From Anopheles merus (lineage: Eukaryota; Arthropoda; Insecta; Diptera; Culicidae), in assembly GCF_017562075.2 (NCBI RefSeq), contig NC_054084.1:14646798-14710797 (forward strand): a DNA stretch of 64,000 bases, written 5' to 3'. A program made the translations under genes and the position numbers. The notes below the pieces were generated by a model. That model saw nothing but the letters and a program-made list of their open reading frames with translations. It was not told the DNA's origin and did not search any database. Position 1 is the first letter of the stretch; every line of letters begins with the position of its first letter. Shown here piece after piece: positions 23,978-36,800 of this stretch.

Positions 23978-26900
23978 CTTCAGGGTGAGCGTGTGTGTAG
24001 GAGAAAGGGAAATGTTGGACGTTGCATTGAGATATTCTTAATTGTGTTACGTATTTATAGAAAACATGGAGCAAATCCAAACAAACCAAAACATATAATC
24101 GGGTTGCGTACTGCCTTGTGCCTTTCTAAGAACTTCTCAATGTGTAAACAGACTTTAAAAAAGCATTCATTTTTATCATTGAGAAGCTTCCCAAAAAAAC
24201 GAAACACGCAGCAGCACCACAACCCCTTCCAATATACCCAATTCTCAATAGTACTTCATGATCAGCCGCACGCTGCTCCGGATGCCGGAAAACGTTGGCC
24301 GATCGTCCGGGCTGTCCGACCAGCACTTCTCCATCAGGTCAAGCAGATCGGGCGGGCAGTCCCGCTGTCCCACGAACGGCCGAAACGGCGGGCTCTCGTG
24401 CAGTGCCACCCGCTCCACAATCGCCTGCGGGTCCAGAAACTGGCGAGCCGTCTCGTACGGGCCACCGCGCACCACGATCTCCTCCAGTATGATAGCGAAC
24501 GAGTAAACGTCCCCCTTCTGGGTGGCGGGCGTACCCGGGATGACGGTGGCGGGCAGCAGCTCCGGCGCAACCCACAGCAGCTCTGTAAAGTTTAGCACCG
24601 GTGAGAAGCAAAACCCACACACACACACAACAACTGACAGCGGTCGGGAGCCGCCGTCTGCGCTTACTGTTGTAGTAGTTCTGATCCCGCACGTACTCCG
24701 ACGGCGTGGTCAGCGTGCGCAGCCCAAAGTCGGAAATTTTCAGCACGAACCGACCGTCGATGAGACAGTTGCAGGAGCGCAGCTTACCGTGCACGCCGAC
24801 GTCACTGTTGTGCAGGTAGGCCATACCCTTCACGACGTCGTGTATCAGCGACATGCGGAAGTTCCAGTCGAGCTGAATCGCTTCGTTCTCTAGCACGTCC
24901 TTCAGGCTACCCTTGGGGCAGTACTCGGTCAGGATGAGGATCGTCGGGCGGGGCAGATCGATACAGGCGCCGACAAAGCGGACCGTATTTTCGTGGCTCA
25001 CGTCGCGCGCCTGCTTGATCTCCCACAGCAGCGTGGAGGTGATGTAGACCTTCTTTTTGGCCACCTTTTTGATCGCGACCCGTTCGCCCTTGTAGATGCC
25101 GATGGTGGTGAAGAGCTGGGCGGGCAGCTGCGAGTTGCCGGATGCTATCGAAACGCGGCCCGAGTTCAGCCCGAACTGCTGCAGTGAAAAGTTCTGGCGA
25201 GAGATTAGAACCATGTGAAAGATGAGTTTTTTTTTTTTTTTATTCAGAAAGAACGGCTTCGGCCGTATTGCTTAATGTTAGGGTATAATCATACAATTCA
25301 AATGATTGCGAGACATTTCCTTCTCGCAATTATGGAAGGACACCTTATTCCGGGTGTGCTCGGACAGTGCAGATATTATACAATCCAAGTCCTTCTCGAA
25401 TGGCCTATTTTTTCGTAGCAGGGGTCGAGATCATGCGATCCATCGTCGTCCAATCCAGTTTGTTTTGTGAAGTCCATTCGTGGCAGGGGTCGAGATCGTG
25501 TTGTAAGTTGTCATCCGGCGTATTTGTCCGGGTCATCATATGGATAGTCTTGGAGTTTTCGAAACTTCCATTGCAGGTTCGATCCAGTCCGTTTTGAATA
25601 GTCCAGTAAGCGTAGCAAGGGTCTTTATGAAATTTAGCTTCCAACGCTTTCGAGTGACGGTATGCATCTAGCGTGTTTTTAGGAACCTTTTTTACGAAGG
25701 ACCTTGTCCTAGCCCTTGGCGAGGATCTATATGCCGGGATCGAGGGTTAAAATCTTTGCAAGGACCTCATCCATGCAAAGATCTTCTGTCTCAAGCCGTG
25801 CCTGAACCTCCAGCCATACATATCACGCACATTCATTTATACATTCACACATACAGTCATTCATCACAAGCAAACTAGCGATTTACAACATGTAGCACAA
25901 GGACAAACAAATGGAGTATGAATGGGAAACATTACTCTTCCGGCCAACCAACCGATAGCAAGCCGTCCGACGATGACAAACGTTCGCACCCCGACGGCAC
26001 AAGCGCATGCCAACACAGACGACCGACCACCGCACAGCCAGCCACAAGAGTCTTGCCATAGGGATGTCACACAGTTAAACCGTTAGCTCTGCAGAACCCA
26101 AAGATAATCCCTAAGAGGCTCCAGTCTGACCCAGCTAGTATATCCCGGATGGGGATACCAGGAGATCTTCCCAGTTTCTCGACTGCATCCAACAAAGTGG
26201 GTCGTGCAGCCTCGTATTCCTCGCAAGACCATAGAAGATGGTCTATGTCGTGAAATCCAAGGCCGCAGCCACATGCTTTCGAGTCGACCAGTCCTATACG
26301 CTGGAGATGTGCGCCCAATGCGAAATGATTAGACCTAAGTCTAGACATCATTCGAATGAATGCACGCTCTCCAGAGATGTCGCGGAACCAAGGTTTCAAA
26401 GAAACTCTAGGAGAGATCGAGTACAGGTACCTCCCGAGTTCATCCGTGTCCCACAAGCTCTGCCAGCGTGCAATGCAGAAAGCTTGTGGGGCCCGTAAGA
26501 ACTCGTGAGGGAGGATGGGTCTATCGTAAAAGGACCCTTCCGAAACACCCTTCTTGGCCAAATGGTCTGCTTTCTCGTTTCCTAAGATGCCGCAATGAGC
26601 AGGCAACCATACCAGGGATATTCGAAACGATTTTTCAAACAGGGAGCTTAGGACTTTTAGAATTTCTTTTACAAAATAGTCTGGGCTCTTAATAGCCTTC
26701 ACGGATTTTAAAGCTTCAAGAGCACTTAGGCTGTCTGAAAAAATTACATACTGATCCGGAGGGCATGCACTTATCAATAGTAAGGCATAAAAGATTGCGG
26801 CGAGCTCCGCTACATAAACTGAGCATGGTTGGCGTAATTTAAAATATGCTTGGGTACACGTGTTGTATACACCAAAACCAATGCCCTGCTCTGATGAGGA

Positions 26901-29900
26901 TCCGTCAGTGTAAAAATGGTTTACATTTGGTTGGCCATGTCTTTCCACAAAGATGTTGGGAATTGTCATCCAGCGAAGATTTTCAGGGATAGTTTTAATT
27001 GCCTCCTTCAACGAGGTATCTACACTTAAAATGGAACTGTAGGACTCTGATAAGCTGGCACAGATTGTATTTTGAGATGTACTAGGGTGCACCTGTAGAG
27101 AAACAAAATCACGATAGACCTCCATGATTTTGCATTTAGACCCTATCTCTTGCAGTGTTTCAAAGTTCTCGATTATCAATGGATTTGATACTGTAGAGCG
27201 GACGAAGAGGCGAAGCGATAGTAGCTCAAAACGCAGCTTTAGCGGCATCACTCCGGACATCACTTCGAGTGACATGTTGTGAGTCGACTTCATGCTACCT
27301 AGTGCGATTCTAAGACAGCGATACTGAATCCTCTCAAGTCGGATTAAATGCGACTTGGCTGCCCAGTGGAAGCATATGCAACCATACTCCAAGACGGACA
27401 GTATCGTTGTCTTATATAGGTTAAGGACGTCTTTGGGATGGGCACCCCACCAGAGTCCGGTAATCGTTCTGAGAAAGTTGATTCTTCTTGTACATTTCTG
27501 TACCAGATAGTCAATATGTTTCCTCCATACATTTTTGCTATCAAACCAAACCCCTAGGTATCGAAAAGATCTGGCAATGGATATCTTTTTACCATATAAA
27601 AAGATATCGACCTTTGGGTCAACCAAATTCAAGCGTCTATTACTCTCAGTGTTGTAAAAGAAAGAGAATATCAGCATTTCCGTTTTCTCTGGAGAAAACT
27701 CGATACCCAGGTTTGTGGCCCACACTTCTAAATTGTTTAGTGTGGTTTGCAAAGGACTTTGAAGGTCGGTGATGCTGTTGCTGGCGACTGAAACAACACC
27801 GTCGTCCGCCAATTGCCTAAGGCTGCAGCCAGGTGCAAGGCATGTATCAATATCATTCACATAAAAATTATACAACAAGGGGCTCAAACAGGACCCTTGT
27901 GGTAGTCCATAGTAACTGACTCTCCGAATTTTCATGTGGCCATTGTCAAAATTCATTGCCTTTTCCGAAAGGAGGTTGAATAAGAAGTTATTCAGTCTTG
28001 GGGTTAAGCCCGCAGATTCTAACTTTTGACACAGAACATTGACTGATACTGAGTCAAAAGCCCCCTTGATGTCAAGAAATACAGATGCCATCATTTCTTT
28101 GCGAGAATGAGCTATCTCGATTTCGGATACAAGCAGCGCCAAGCAATCGTTGGTACCCTTGCCTTTGCGAAAGCCAAATTGGGTACTTGACAAAAGGTCT
28201 TTGGATTCGAGCCAATTGTCCAGTCTAAAAAGAATCATTTTCTCAAATAGTTTTCGCAAGCAAGATAGCATTGCTATCGGTCGGTAAGAATTATAGTCTG
28301 ATGCCGGTTTGCCAGGTTTCAACAAGATGGCTACTTTCACTTCTCTCCACTCCAACGGGACGGTGTTAAGCTCCAACATAATGTTGAATAATCTCAACAG
28401 CCGTTTCCTCGCCAGATCTGGCAGATTATGGAGCAATTTGTTCCGAATCAGATCCAGTCCTGGAGACGAATTATTGCTGGAGTACAGAGCAAGCGATAGC
28501 TCTACCATTGTGAACGGTGAATCCATGTGTGGATCACTCCCATGTGCACATTGTTTAAAAGGGTGTGCTTGAGCGAAATCAGGACAGACTTTTTGTGCAA
28601 ATGGCTCTAGCCATGTCCCAGAAACCCTTTCGCTCTCGTTTGTTGCTTTGCTGTTGCGCATCCTCTTCGCCATACTCTGAAGCTCCGTTAGCGAAGTGGA
28701 AGGCTTGAGGTTTTTGACATACCTCGGCCAGTATGACCTTTTTTTTGCTTTAAGCAAGTTTTTGCACCTACGCTCCAGGCCTCTATAATGGATGTATAGA
28801 TCCATGGAACCGGTGTCTCTATACCTGGCAAAAGCCTTCCGCTTCGCTGAGAATGCCGCTTTACAATCCGCGTCCCACCAAGGAGTGGGAGGTCTTTTAA
28901 AAATCCTTGCCTGGGGGGGCGGCCTCGTTTGGGCACCGAGGGCGCACTCGTTTATCGCCATAACGAGATTTGTATACTCCTCATTCACGGAGAAACTGGG
29001 TTCTACGCGGTTTAGCAAAGCGGTCATTTGGTCGCCGTATTTCGTCCAGTCGATGTTCCTCGTTAAGTCACAATTAACGGGGACTTGATCGACTGTGCGA
29101 CTCCTCTTGATAATCGAGATCTTTATTGGCAGATGGTCGCTGCCAAGCGGGTCTTGGATTACCTTCCACATAGAATCCAGCCCTAAAGACGATGAACAAA
29201 GAGATAGGTCTATTGCGCTGGGTCGTGCCATAGGTGAGGGCACCCTAGTTGCTTCGCCAGAGTTTAAAATCGTCAAACTGTATGTGTCGCAGATATCCCT
29301 AATGATTGGTGCACGATTATCGTCATGCGTACAACCCCAATCTGATCCATGGGCGTTAAAGTCGCCCAGGATGAAAAACGGTTTTGGTAGTACCGTTACT
29401 AAGGTTTCAAGATCCTTGTTGATCTTCTTTGGGTCCAGATTGGCTCCCGGTGGGATATAAATTGAAGCAATAGAAACGTCAAGATCCCCTAGCTTTGCCT
29501 GGATTGCGACGTATTCGATTCCCTCGGGTGTGGGGAGGGGTATTCTGTTGAAGCTGTGACTACTTCGAATACCAATTAACACTCCCCCACCTCGCCTATC
29601 ACTAGATGGATCATGTCGGTCTTGACGAATAATATTATATCCCGGGAAGGTAATATTTTTATCGGGTGAGAGCCAAGTTTCGCTTAGGGCAAATGCATTA
29701 CAATTATATTGCCCTAGTAATACTTTAAAAGAATCTATTTTTCCCAAAAAACTTCTGCAGTTCCATTGTAGTATAGTAGTCGTTGGAGGCATTAATCATC
29801 CAAGCGGACCATCATACTTAGACATGGCCATTTTGATAACCATTGCCTGACCATTCCTCTTAGGAAAGGAAATGCCAAAGGGATCAGCCCGGAAAGAGGT

Positions 29901-32900
29901 TCCGGGAGGGAAAGGGAGTCTAGGAGGGATTGCAAAACCTCTGTCAGGCTTGGGAGGGATTGCCTGGAGAAGGATCTGGGTTCACTAGGGAAAGCCAGAT
30001 TGCTAGGATTGGGTAGGTTACGGGAAGGTGGACGAGATCGAGCATCACGGGGGGGCATGGGACCCTTGGATTGGCGTTGGGTCGCATCAACGTGACGTCG
30101 AAGTGCCTTTTTAGGGGGAACAATTTTGTTTTTTCGGATACCTTTAATTGACACTCTCGGTGTAATCGATCTTTTTACTCCTGTTAGAGGGGCCAGATTG
30201 GGCAACGGTTCATTACCCTCAAGGAGTGAGAGTGTATCGAACGGATTCACTTCTGAGGTTTTCTTCAGAACATCGGCGAATGACCTCTTTGAGTTATAAA
30301 GGACGGCTTTTTTATGCTCGGCCTGCTTTTTGCGGTACACTGAGCAAGTAGAAACTTCGTGCCATTCCTGTTTGCAATGGACGCACTTTTGGTTGTCAGC
30401 CTTGCATTCTGCCGTAGAATGCGGTCCTTTGCACTTACCGCACCTAACAGAGTTGGTACAGTAAGGCTCGGAATGCCCAATCTGGCTGCATCTAGAACAG
30501 GTAGCCACCTTTGTAACAAAGGGTCGACGGATGGGTACTCGCAGACCCTCAAAGTACAGCGTGTTTGGCAGTACTGTACCCTCAAAAGTGATCCGGAGTG
30601 AGGAAGTCTCACGGAACACCTTCTTTCCGTCAACCATTTTCGAAGCGTACAGTTTTTTCACTTCGAGGACCTTGACACGAGGCGAGGATTGATAGAGGAA
30701 TGCCCCTTGTCCGTACTGAAGGATATCCTCTAAGGGGTATTCAAAGTCATCTACCACACCGATGACTTCCACCAATCCACCGGGAATATACACCCGGTAA
30801 TCCTCCGTATAGTCCGGATCGGCCACAATTGCATTGGCCTGCCCCCGGTCCTTTGCGGTGACACGCAACTTCTTTGGATGCAGTCGGATGACGTCCAAAA
30901 CACCCGGGTATTTTTTGTAGATCGATGCTGTGATCGATCTAACGTCAAGCGGCTTGGTACGAGGCATAAAAAAAACATTATGTGCCCCGTTAAAAGAAGC
31001 ATGGTACGTTTTGGCCCTTGAATTTACATTCGCTTTAGCAGAATCATCTCGCGATGTTGAAGCCAAAGGTTCATGTAAAACCTTTTTCTTCGCCATCTGC
31101 CCTGGGTCAGAACTTTTGCGCTTCACTGTAATAAAGCCTTCATCAGAGTCGTCCATAGGCTCCGCCTCCATGGGAGAGCCCGAGCCAACAGTTCAACTGC
31201 GTGGAGGACAAGGATAGTAGGATAAGAGAGGATCACTTACCAAACACAGGACAAATGAGAGGAGAGCGCGCTCTTCAAGATGCGAGCGCGCGAGATGCGA
31301 ACGCACAAAATGCGAGCACAAGAGATGCGTGCCGTACGCACCTGTATTGTTGCTCAACACTCTCAAACGGGTAACACACGGGCAATCACATACACTACAC
31401 ACACTTAACACAGTACACTACGCACTGTACACTTACTACGCACAGCAAGCACAGATCGCTTCACGTTCAACTAAGCGTACGTAAATCTTCGTGTGTGTAT
31501 GGTGGGGTCAGTGGCTTGACTTTGGCCGTAATCATCCACCTGGAGCGCGTATCGAGAACGTCCGATTCGCTTCGTGGTTGGCGACAGAATGTGAAAGATG
31601 AGTTAATAAATAATGAAAATCATGAGCATTTTAACTTTAACTTTAACTAAAGCCAAATTGTCAAATTGTAAATCATGTACACATAAACCAATATAAAATA
31701 CAGTGCATCTCCTGCTTCTTTCTGTTTCTACTTTTATCGTATAGTTTAGTAAGTAGAAAGCTCGTGAGTATCTTTATGGGTTGGAATTTCAGTCATTGAT
31801 CCTGCACGAGTTCATTTTCATTCTCTGTAAAAACTTTAAAATTTGTAATTGTCATTTTCTAGTTCTCCTATCTTCGCGATTTCCTTCTAATTTCTTTGCA
31901 ATAAGTTTCTGTGTAATCTAAAAAAAACAGAATCAAAAATATCTTATTATGTTGTCAATGCGACTTAATGAAATGTCCGTCAATGTGTTCAAGCTTCAAA
32001 TTAACCATCCCGTCGGAGCGGGGCCTGACTCTCCGGCTACGTGGTACTAATAAGTCTTGAAAGCAGTGCTGCAAAATTTCATGAAAATCACGTGATAATC
32101 ACAACGATGTGCTTTGCTGATACTTAATGAAAGTGCGTCATGACATGCCAAACACGACATGCGAATGTTGGAGTCCCACGCGATACTCTGACTGACAAGC
32201 TGAGCTTAATACCATTGACAGTATGATATGGACTTTTTCTAACTGTTACCAGTTGCTGCCAAATGCCACTGTTGCAGTCACCAATACTCATGACTGAAAC
32301 GAAGTTCAAGTCAACTCACGTAGACAACTGAGATGATCAGAGATGAGACTCTAACAATTGGTGGACCAATCACATGCTTAGAGACATTTTGTTTAGCACC
32401 CAACTCTTGGTCACTCACTTGGTCACGACATTTTCTGTCGGTGATAATCACCACATTCTTGGAATATACTTGGCGTGTGGTCCCAAAGTACAAAATGAGC
32501 ATGCTTTCTCGCTTTGTCTGCTTTGATGGTCTGTCGGGTCCAAAACAGCGAGAAAACATGCTTATTTTGTTGCTTAGGACCACTCGCAAGCACCGCCTAT
32601 CTCCCATAACTATCGTGATGATCACCGACTGAAAATGTCGCGACCAAGTGACTGACCAGGAGTTGGTTGAACAAAATGTCACCAAGCATGTAATGATCGC
32701 AACAACTGTCTCACCTCTGATGATCATTCATCACAGCTCGTAATGTTTCCATTATTTTGGTTCAGTCGGAATTTATCATGACTATGTCAGTGGCATTTTG
32801 CACAACTGGGCATAGTAAAAAAAAAAGTCATGACAGAGTGACAGACCGAAGTGTGAAGCCGAAGTGACTGAAGCGTTGGTTGCTAAAATATCACCATGCA

Positions 32901-33765
32901 TGTATTGGACACAGACTGTTTGAGAATCTCCTCTGATTCAGTACGTGACGCAGACATGGATTACATTTCAGTCAAAAAAATTTGTGACATTTTTCAGCAC
33001 TGCTTGAAATCCTATAAAAGCATGGTCGTGTTGGCCATTACGCCAAATAGAAGAAGTTAATCAACCAACAATCCTGGAGAGACCTTGTATATATTATTTT
33101 TAACCAACTTCAGTAAATCTTCAAACAATAGATATTGAATACTTCTCATTTTTGATATATGTGGGATGTGTATACAATTATATTAAATTCTGCATCTTGG
33201 CATTAATGAACAAGATTGAAACTCGTCTTGAAGGGTCTTCTTCTATTTGGCGTAACGTCCTACGCGGACATGCCGACCTATACAGGCTTTCGAGACTTAA
33301 TCTTGAAGAGTATTGAAGTCATGTTTTGGCAAATATAATCTACACAATACGATGCCCAATGTCTGACAACCGACAATTTCGTTAGATTATCCCAACAATA
33401 TGAGACTCGCGAGGTTATACTCAAATAAGCAGACCTGTTTATGTGTGCCTTAAAGGCTTAGGAGCTCGACAACTGTACCAAACTAGAGGTCATTACGGCG
33501 CCATGCAGTCGTTTGACTAATGCAGGCTAATTGAATTCAATGCCCCAGTGGGTGAAACAGCCCATTGTCTAGCCAGCTTTGAAGGTTCAAGCGGCTTTTT
33601 AGGCAGTTTTAGGCTGTCGGACTACATGAGTGATGCTCTTGATGCTTGCAAAGTTTATTAGTATCGCCCAGTTCTTGTTACGATCATGAATATTTGATCC
33701 ATACTATGGTACGTTAGCCGTGCTTAGCTTTATCCAACTATGGTTGTATCAACATTCTCTCTCTG

Positions 33766-33814
<49 letters not shown>

Positions 33815-36800
33815 TTTTCAAGTAAAACTTGTAATTAAATTAGCACAGCTTTCCGATTTCGAATAATTTCAAACGAAATTTACACTATATCACACATTCA
33901 AAGCGTGTTAAAATTCAGCATCGATAACAATTTCCACGCTGCATAATGCATTAGCGGTGCTCCGATCCGACTGCACTCAGCTCAGCATTCAGCTGAACAA
34001 TTATATCCACCCGCAGACACATCCCATCCCCGCTCGCTGAGGCCACCGCTATCCTTTCAACGAGTAGTTGAATCAGCTGCCATATCAGCCTGTCACAAAA
34101 CATCAATTGGAAACTTGCTGTGTGGTGGTTGAATGCCCCACGAAGTTCGATTGAATAATTCATTAGACGTGCCTTTTCATGAAACGAGGAGTCCCCGGCT
34201 CTCGTCCAACGCAGTGATAGCAATTATAACTGAACCGTTGTGCCCGTCATGCCCGGCCCAATGGCAGACGAGCGGGTCCCACCTGTAAGCCCATCGTTTC
34301 GCCCCCCTTTCGAATGCTTACCTCATAGTTCAGCTTCTGCAGTCCCATTTTGCTGCCAAACATTTTGCCCACCTCCAGCAGCACCTCGTCCGGCCGGACC
34401 CGCCAGGACATGTTGTTCAGCTCGCTATTAAGCTTCATTTGTCTGTGTGTATGTGTGTGTTTGGGAGTTCGTGGAAAGAGTTAAAAGCGGCGTGGAAAAA
34501 AGGAAGTGAATAGAAGCATTAATTAGGGACAAAGCTAAAATCAAACAGCTCTGGTATGGTAAGCATGGGAGAAGAAAAGTGGAATCTTTTATGTATATTT
34601 TACATCTCCAGTTAGCTTTTTATCAGTGAAAAATGGTATCTATTATTTTCATCTCTTCTGATTAAGCTGCCTTGCACAATCGGCGTTCACACGTCAGCTC
34701 ATTTGGTACCATCCAATGTTATCCGCCTTTAATTGAACCAATAGCAATAATTAGATACGTTGACCTCAATTGCAATGACCGTTCACTTTCCTAATCCTAC
34801 ACACGTACACCCCACGGCGAGGAATGTAGGGAATTGGCCGATACGACACGGAATAGCTGGAATTGTTTAGACGGAGAAGCAACCGAAAACCCAGCCCAGC
34901 ACTTACTTGCACAGTATATACGTGACCGCTGCGGCAAAGGCGGAGATTATGCCGAATCCAACGAGCCCATAAAGGATAATCATGTCTAGTTTTGGGGAGC
35001 ACAGGGAGAGAGAGAGAAAGTGAAAGTAAGGGAATAGAAAATGAGCACCCAGTGAGCGCATAAGCAGCAGGAGCAGCAGCAGCAGCAGCATCATTATCGT
35101 TATGCTTGTAGCGTGATTTAAGGGGTAATTGTTGCTGCCCGGGGGGTGTTTCGCTCACGACCGTGCTCGGGAAACCGCGCTTTATGCTTACCCCCATTGC
35201 CCTGGCAGGCGGGCGACGTGCCGAGGAATCCACACTTGGGCACATCGGGCGGTGGACCTTCGCGACCGCCCGGCCAATGAATCTTCTTCCCCTTGACGGG
35301 CGAGTATTCCCTAGTTTGTGTGAGGAAAGATTCAGGAAAGGTTATTTTTTAGCACAAACTACCTAACAGGCCTATTAGTGCACGTTACCGCGTAATGCCG
35401 TAGTAGTGGGCCACCACCTCGAACCGCCCGGTAATTGGATCCAGGTCGAGGATGGAGTAGTCCGCATCGCGATCACCGTTGTCATCAATCCGCACGTGTC
35501 CGGTGATCCCTGGCGATGAGAGGAAGTGCCGACCCGTGAGCTGTGGCCCTTCATGCCCTCATGCCATCACTTACTTACCCTCAAAGTCACGGCCCCACAT
35601 TTTCCGCGTAATCGCCGTACCGTCCCGTATGTCGCCGCCCTCGTTCAGCGTGTCGTTCAGCGCCATCCCGAGCAGGTACACGCCGTCGAAGAACGCACCG
35701 ATGAAGAAGTTCACCTCCTCGTCCTCCACGAACGTGTAGTTGTAGTCCTGCTTCGCCAGTGCGCGCACCTTTTCCGCAAAGTACTGGTAGGTCGGGCTGG
35801 TCGGCTGTAGCAGCGAGACGCGCAGCAGCGCCTCGTACGATTTGCGCGCCTTAAAGTCGTCCTCGTCGCCCAGCTCCCAGTAGTGGTCGCCCCAGTAGGA
35901 GCTCTGGAAGATTTCCACATCGAGAAAGGTGAACTCGCCGCGCGTCATACCGAGCGCCAGGGCGGAGAGCATAAACTTGCGCACCAGCGAACCTCGCACG
36001 GACAGTATTATCACTGGAAGGGAGAGGGGAAGCAACGAGGGCGGGGGAGGGGGGATAATTAGTGTTTAGCTGGAAGCAAATTTTGGGGTTAATAAACTCA
36101 ATGCAATTCACGCTGCTCCGCAAAAGCTGGATGTAGAAACGGAAGAGCACGATGGAAGTAATTTCCAGGAACTATTTAATGCTGCTTGACGGTTTGAAGT
36201 CAACGACATGACAGGTCCATTTTCTGATTCTATGACACACTTTTCCAGCTTTTGTGCGAAATAAATCTCTCTCTCTCTCTTCAATCCCGCTTTACAAGCC
36301 AATCAGTGAGCTAAATGGGAACCGTTTGCCAACCGTCACTTACCCCTCGCGTACATGCTCGCATCCTTCAGGTAGGCTTCGATGTCCTCCTCATCGTTGC
36401 CGTCCAGCTCGCGCACAAACTTGAGCAGCTCCTCGTCCTTCAGCCCGTACTCCAGGTTCTTCCCAACCGTCAGCGAAAACAGATCCGACCGGTCGATGAT
36501 GAGTGCGATATGGCGCCAGCCGAACTGGCGGAAGATGCTCGAGAACACCAGCTTCAGCCGGCACTGGCAGTAGGACATGCGGGTGAGCGTCTGGTAGCGG
36601 GACTTATCCTTGAACATACCCTGCATGAAGGGGTGAGCAAAAAGGGGGAAGCGCCATGAATCCAACCACTGTCAAAGTGCAAACGACCGCCGCCCTGTTC
36701 GTCCTTCTTTCGGCCAGGTGGTCAAAGTGCCGCGTCTTACCGAGCTATCATTTTTCCACCTGTTGCTCAATCGGCCCAGAATGCCGGACGTTACCGAGAG

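Larger units (their letters stand above)
25229..31588 (-). mobile_element. Full-length non-LTR (LINE) retrotransposon, RNase H-bearing I/R1-like group
   Basis: The element is 6360 bp, bounded by the 16-bp duplication ATGTGAAAGATGAGTT at 25213-25228 and 31589-31604. On the minus strand it runs 5' UTR (31588-31172), ORF1, ORF2, 3' UTR (26066-25242) and a poly(A) tail preceded by CTG. The 3' UTR holds short imperfect repeats around AGGGGTCGAGATC. Perfect duplications, intact ORFs and the residual tail argue for a recent insertion. It lies in intron 9 of the guanylate cyclase, same transcriptional direction. Presence of RNase H and an APE endonuclease exclude the RTE and CR1 types; I cannot fix the clade by eye. 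Confidence 0.95.

Noticed and set aside
32311..32727. 138-aa and 99-aa frames with similar sequence on both strands
   Set aside because: They mirror each other because the element is a palindrome; not independent evidence of coding.
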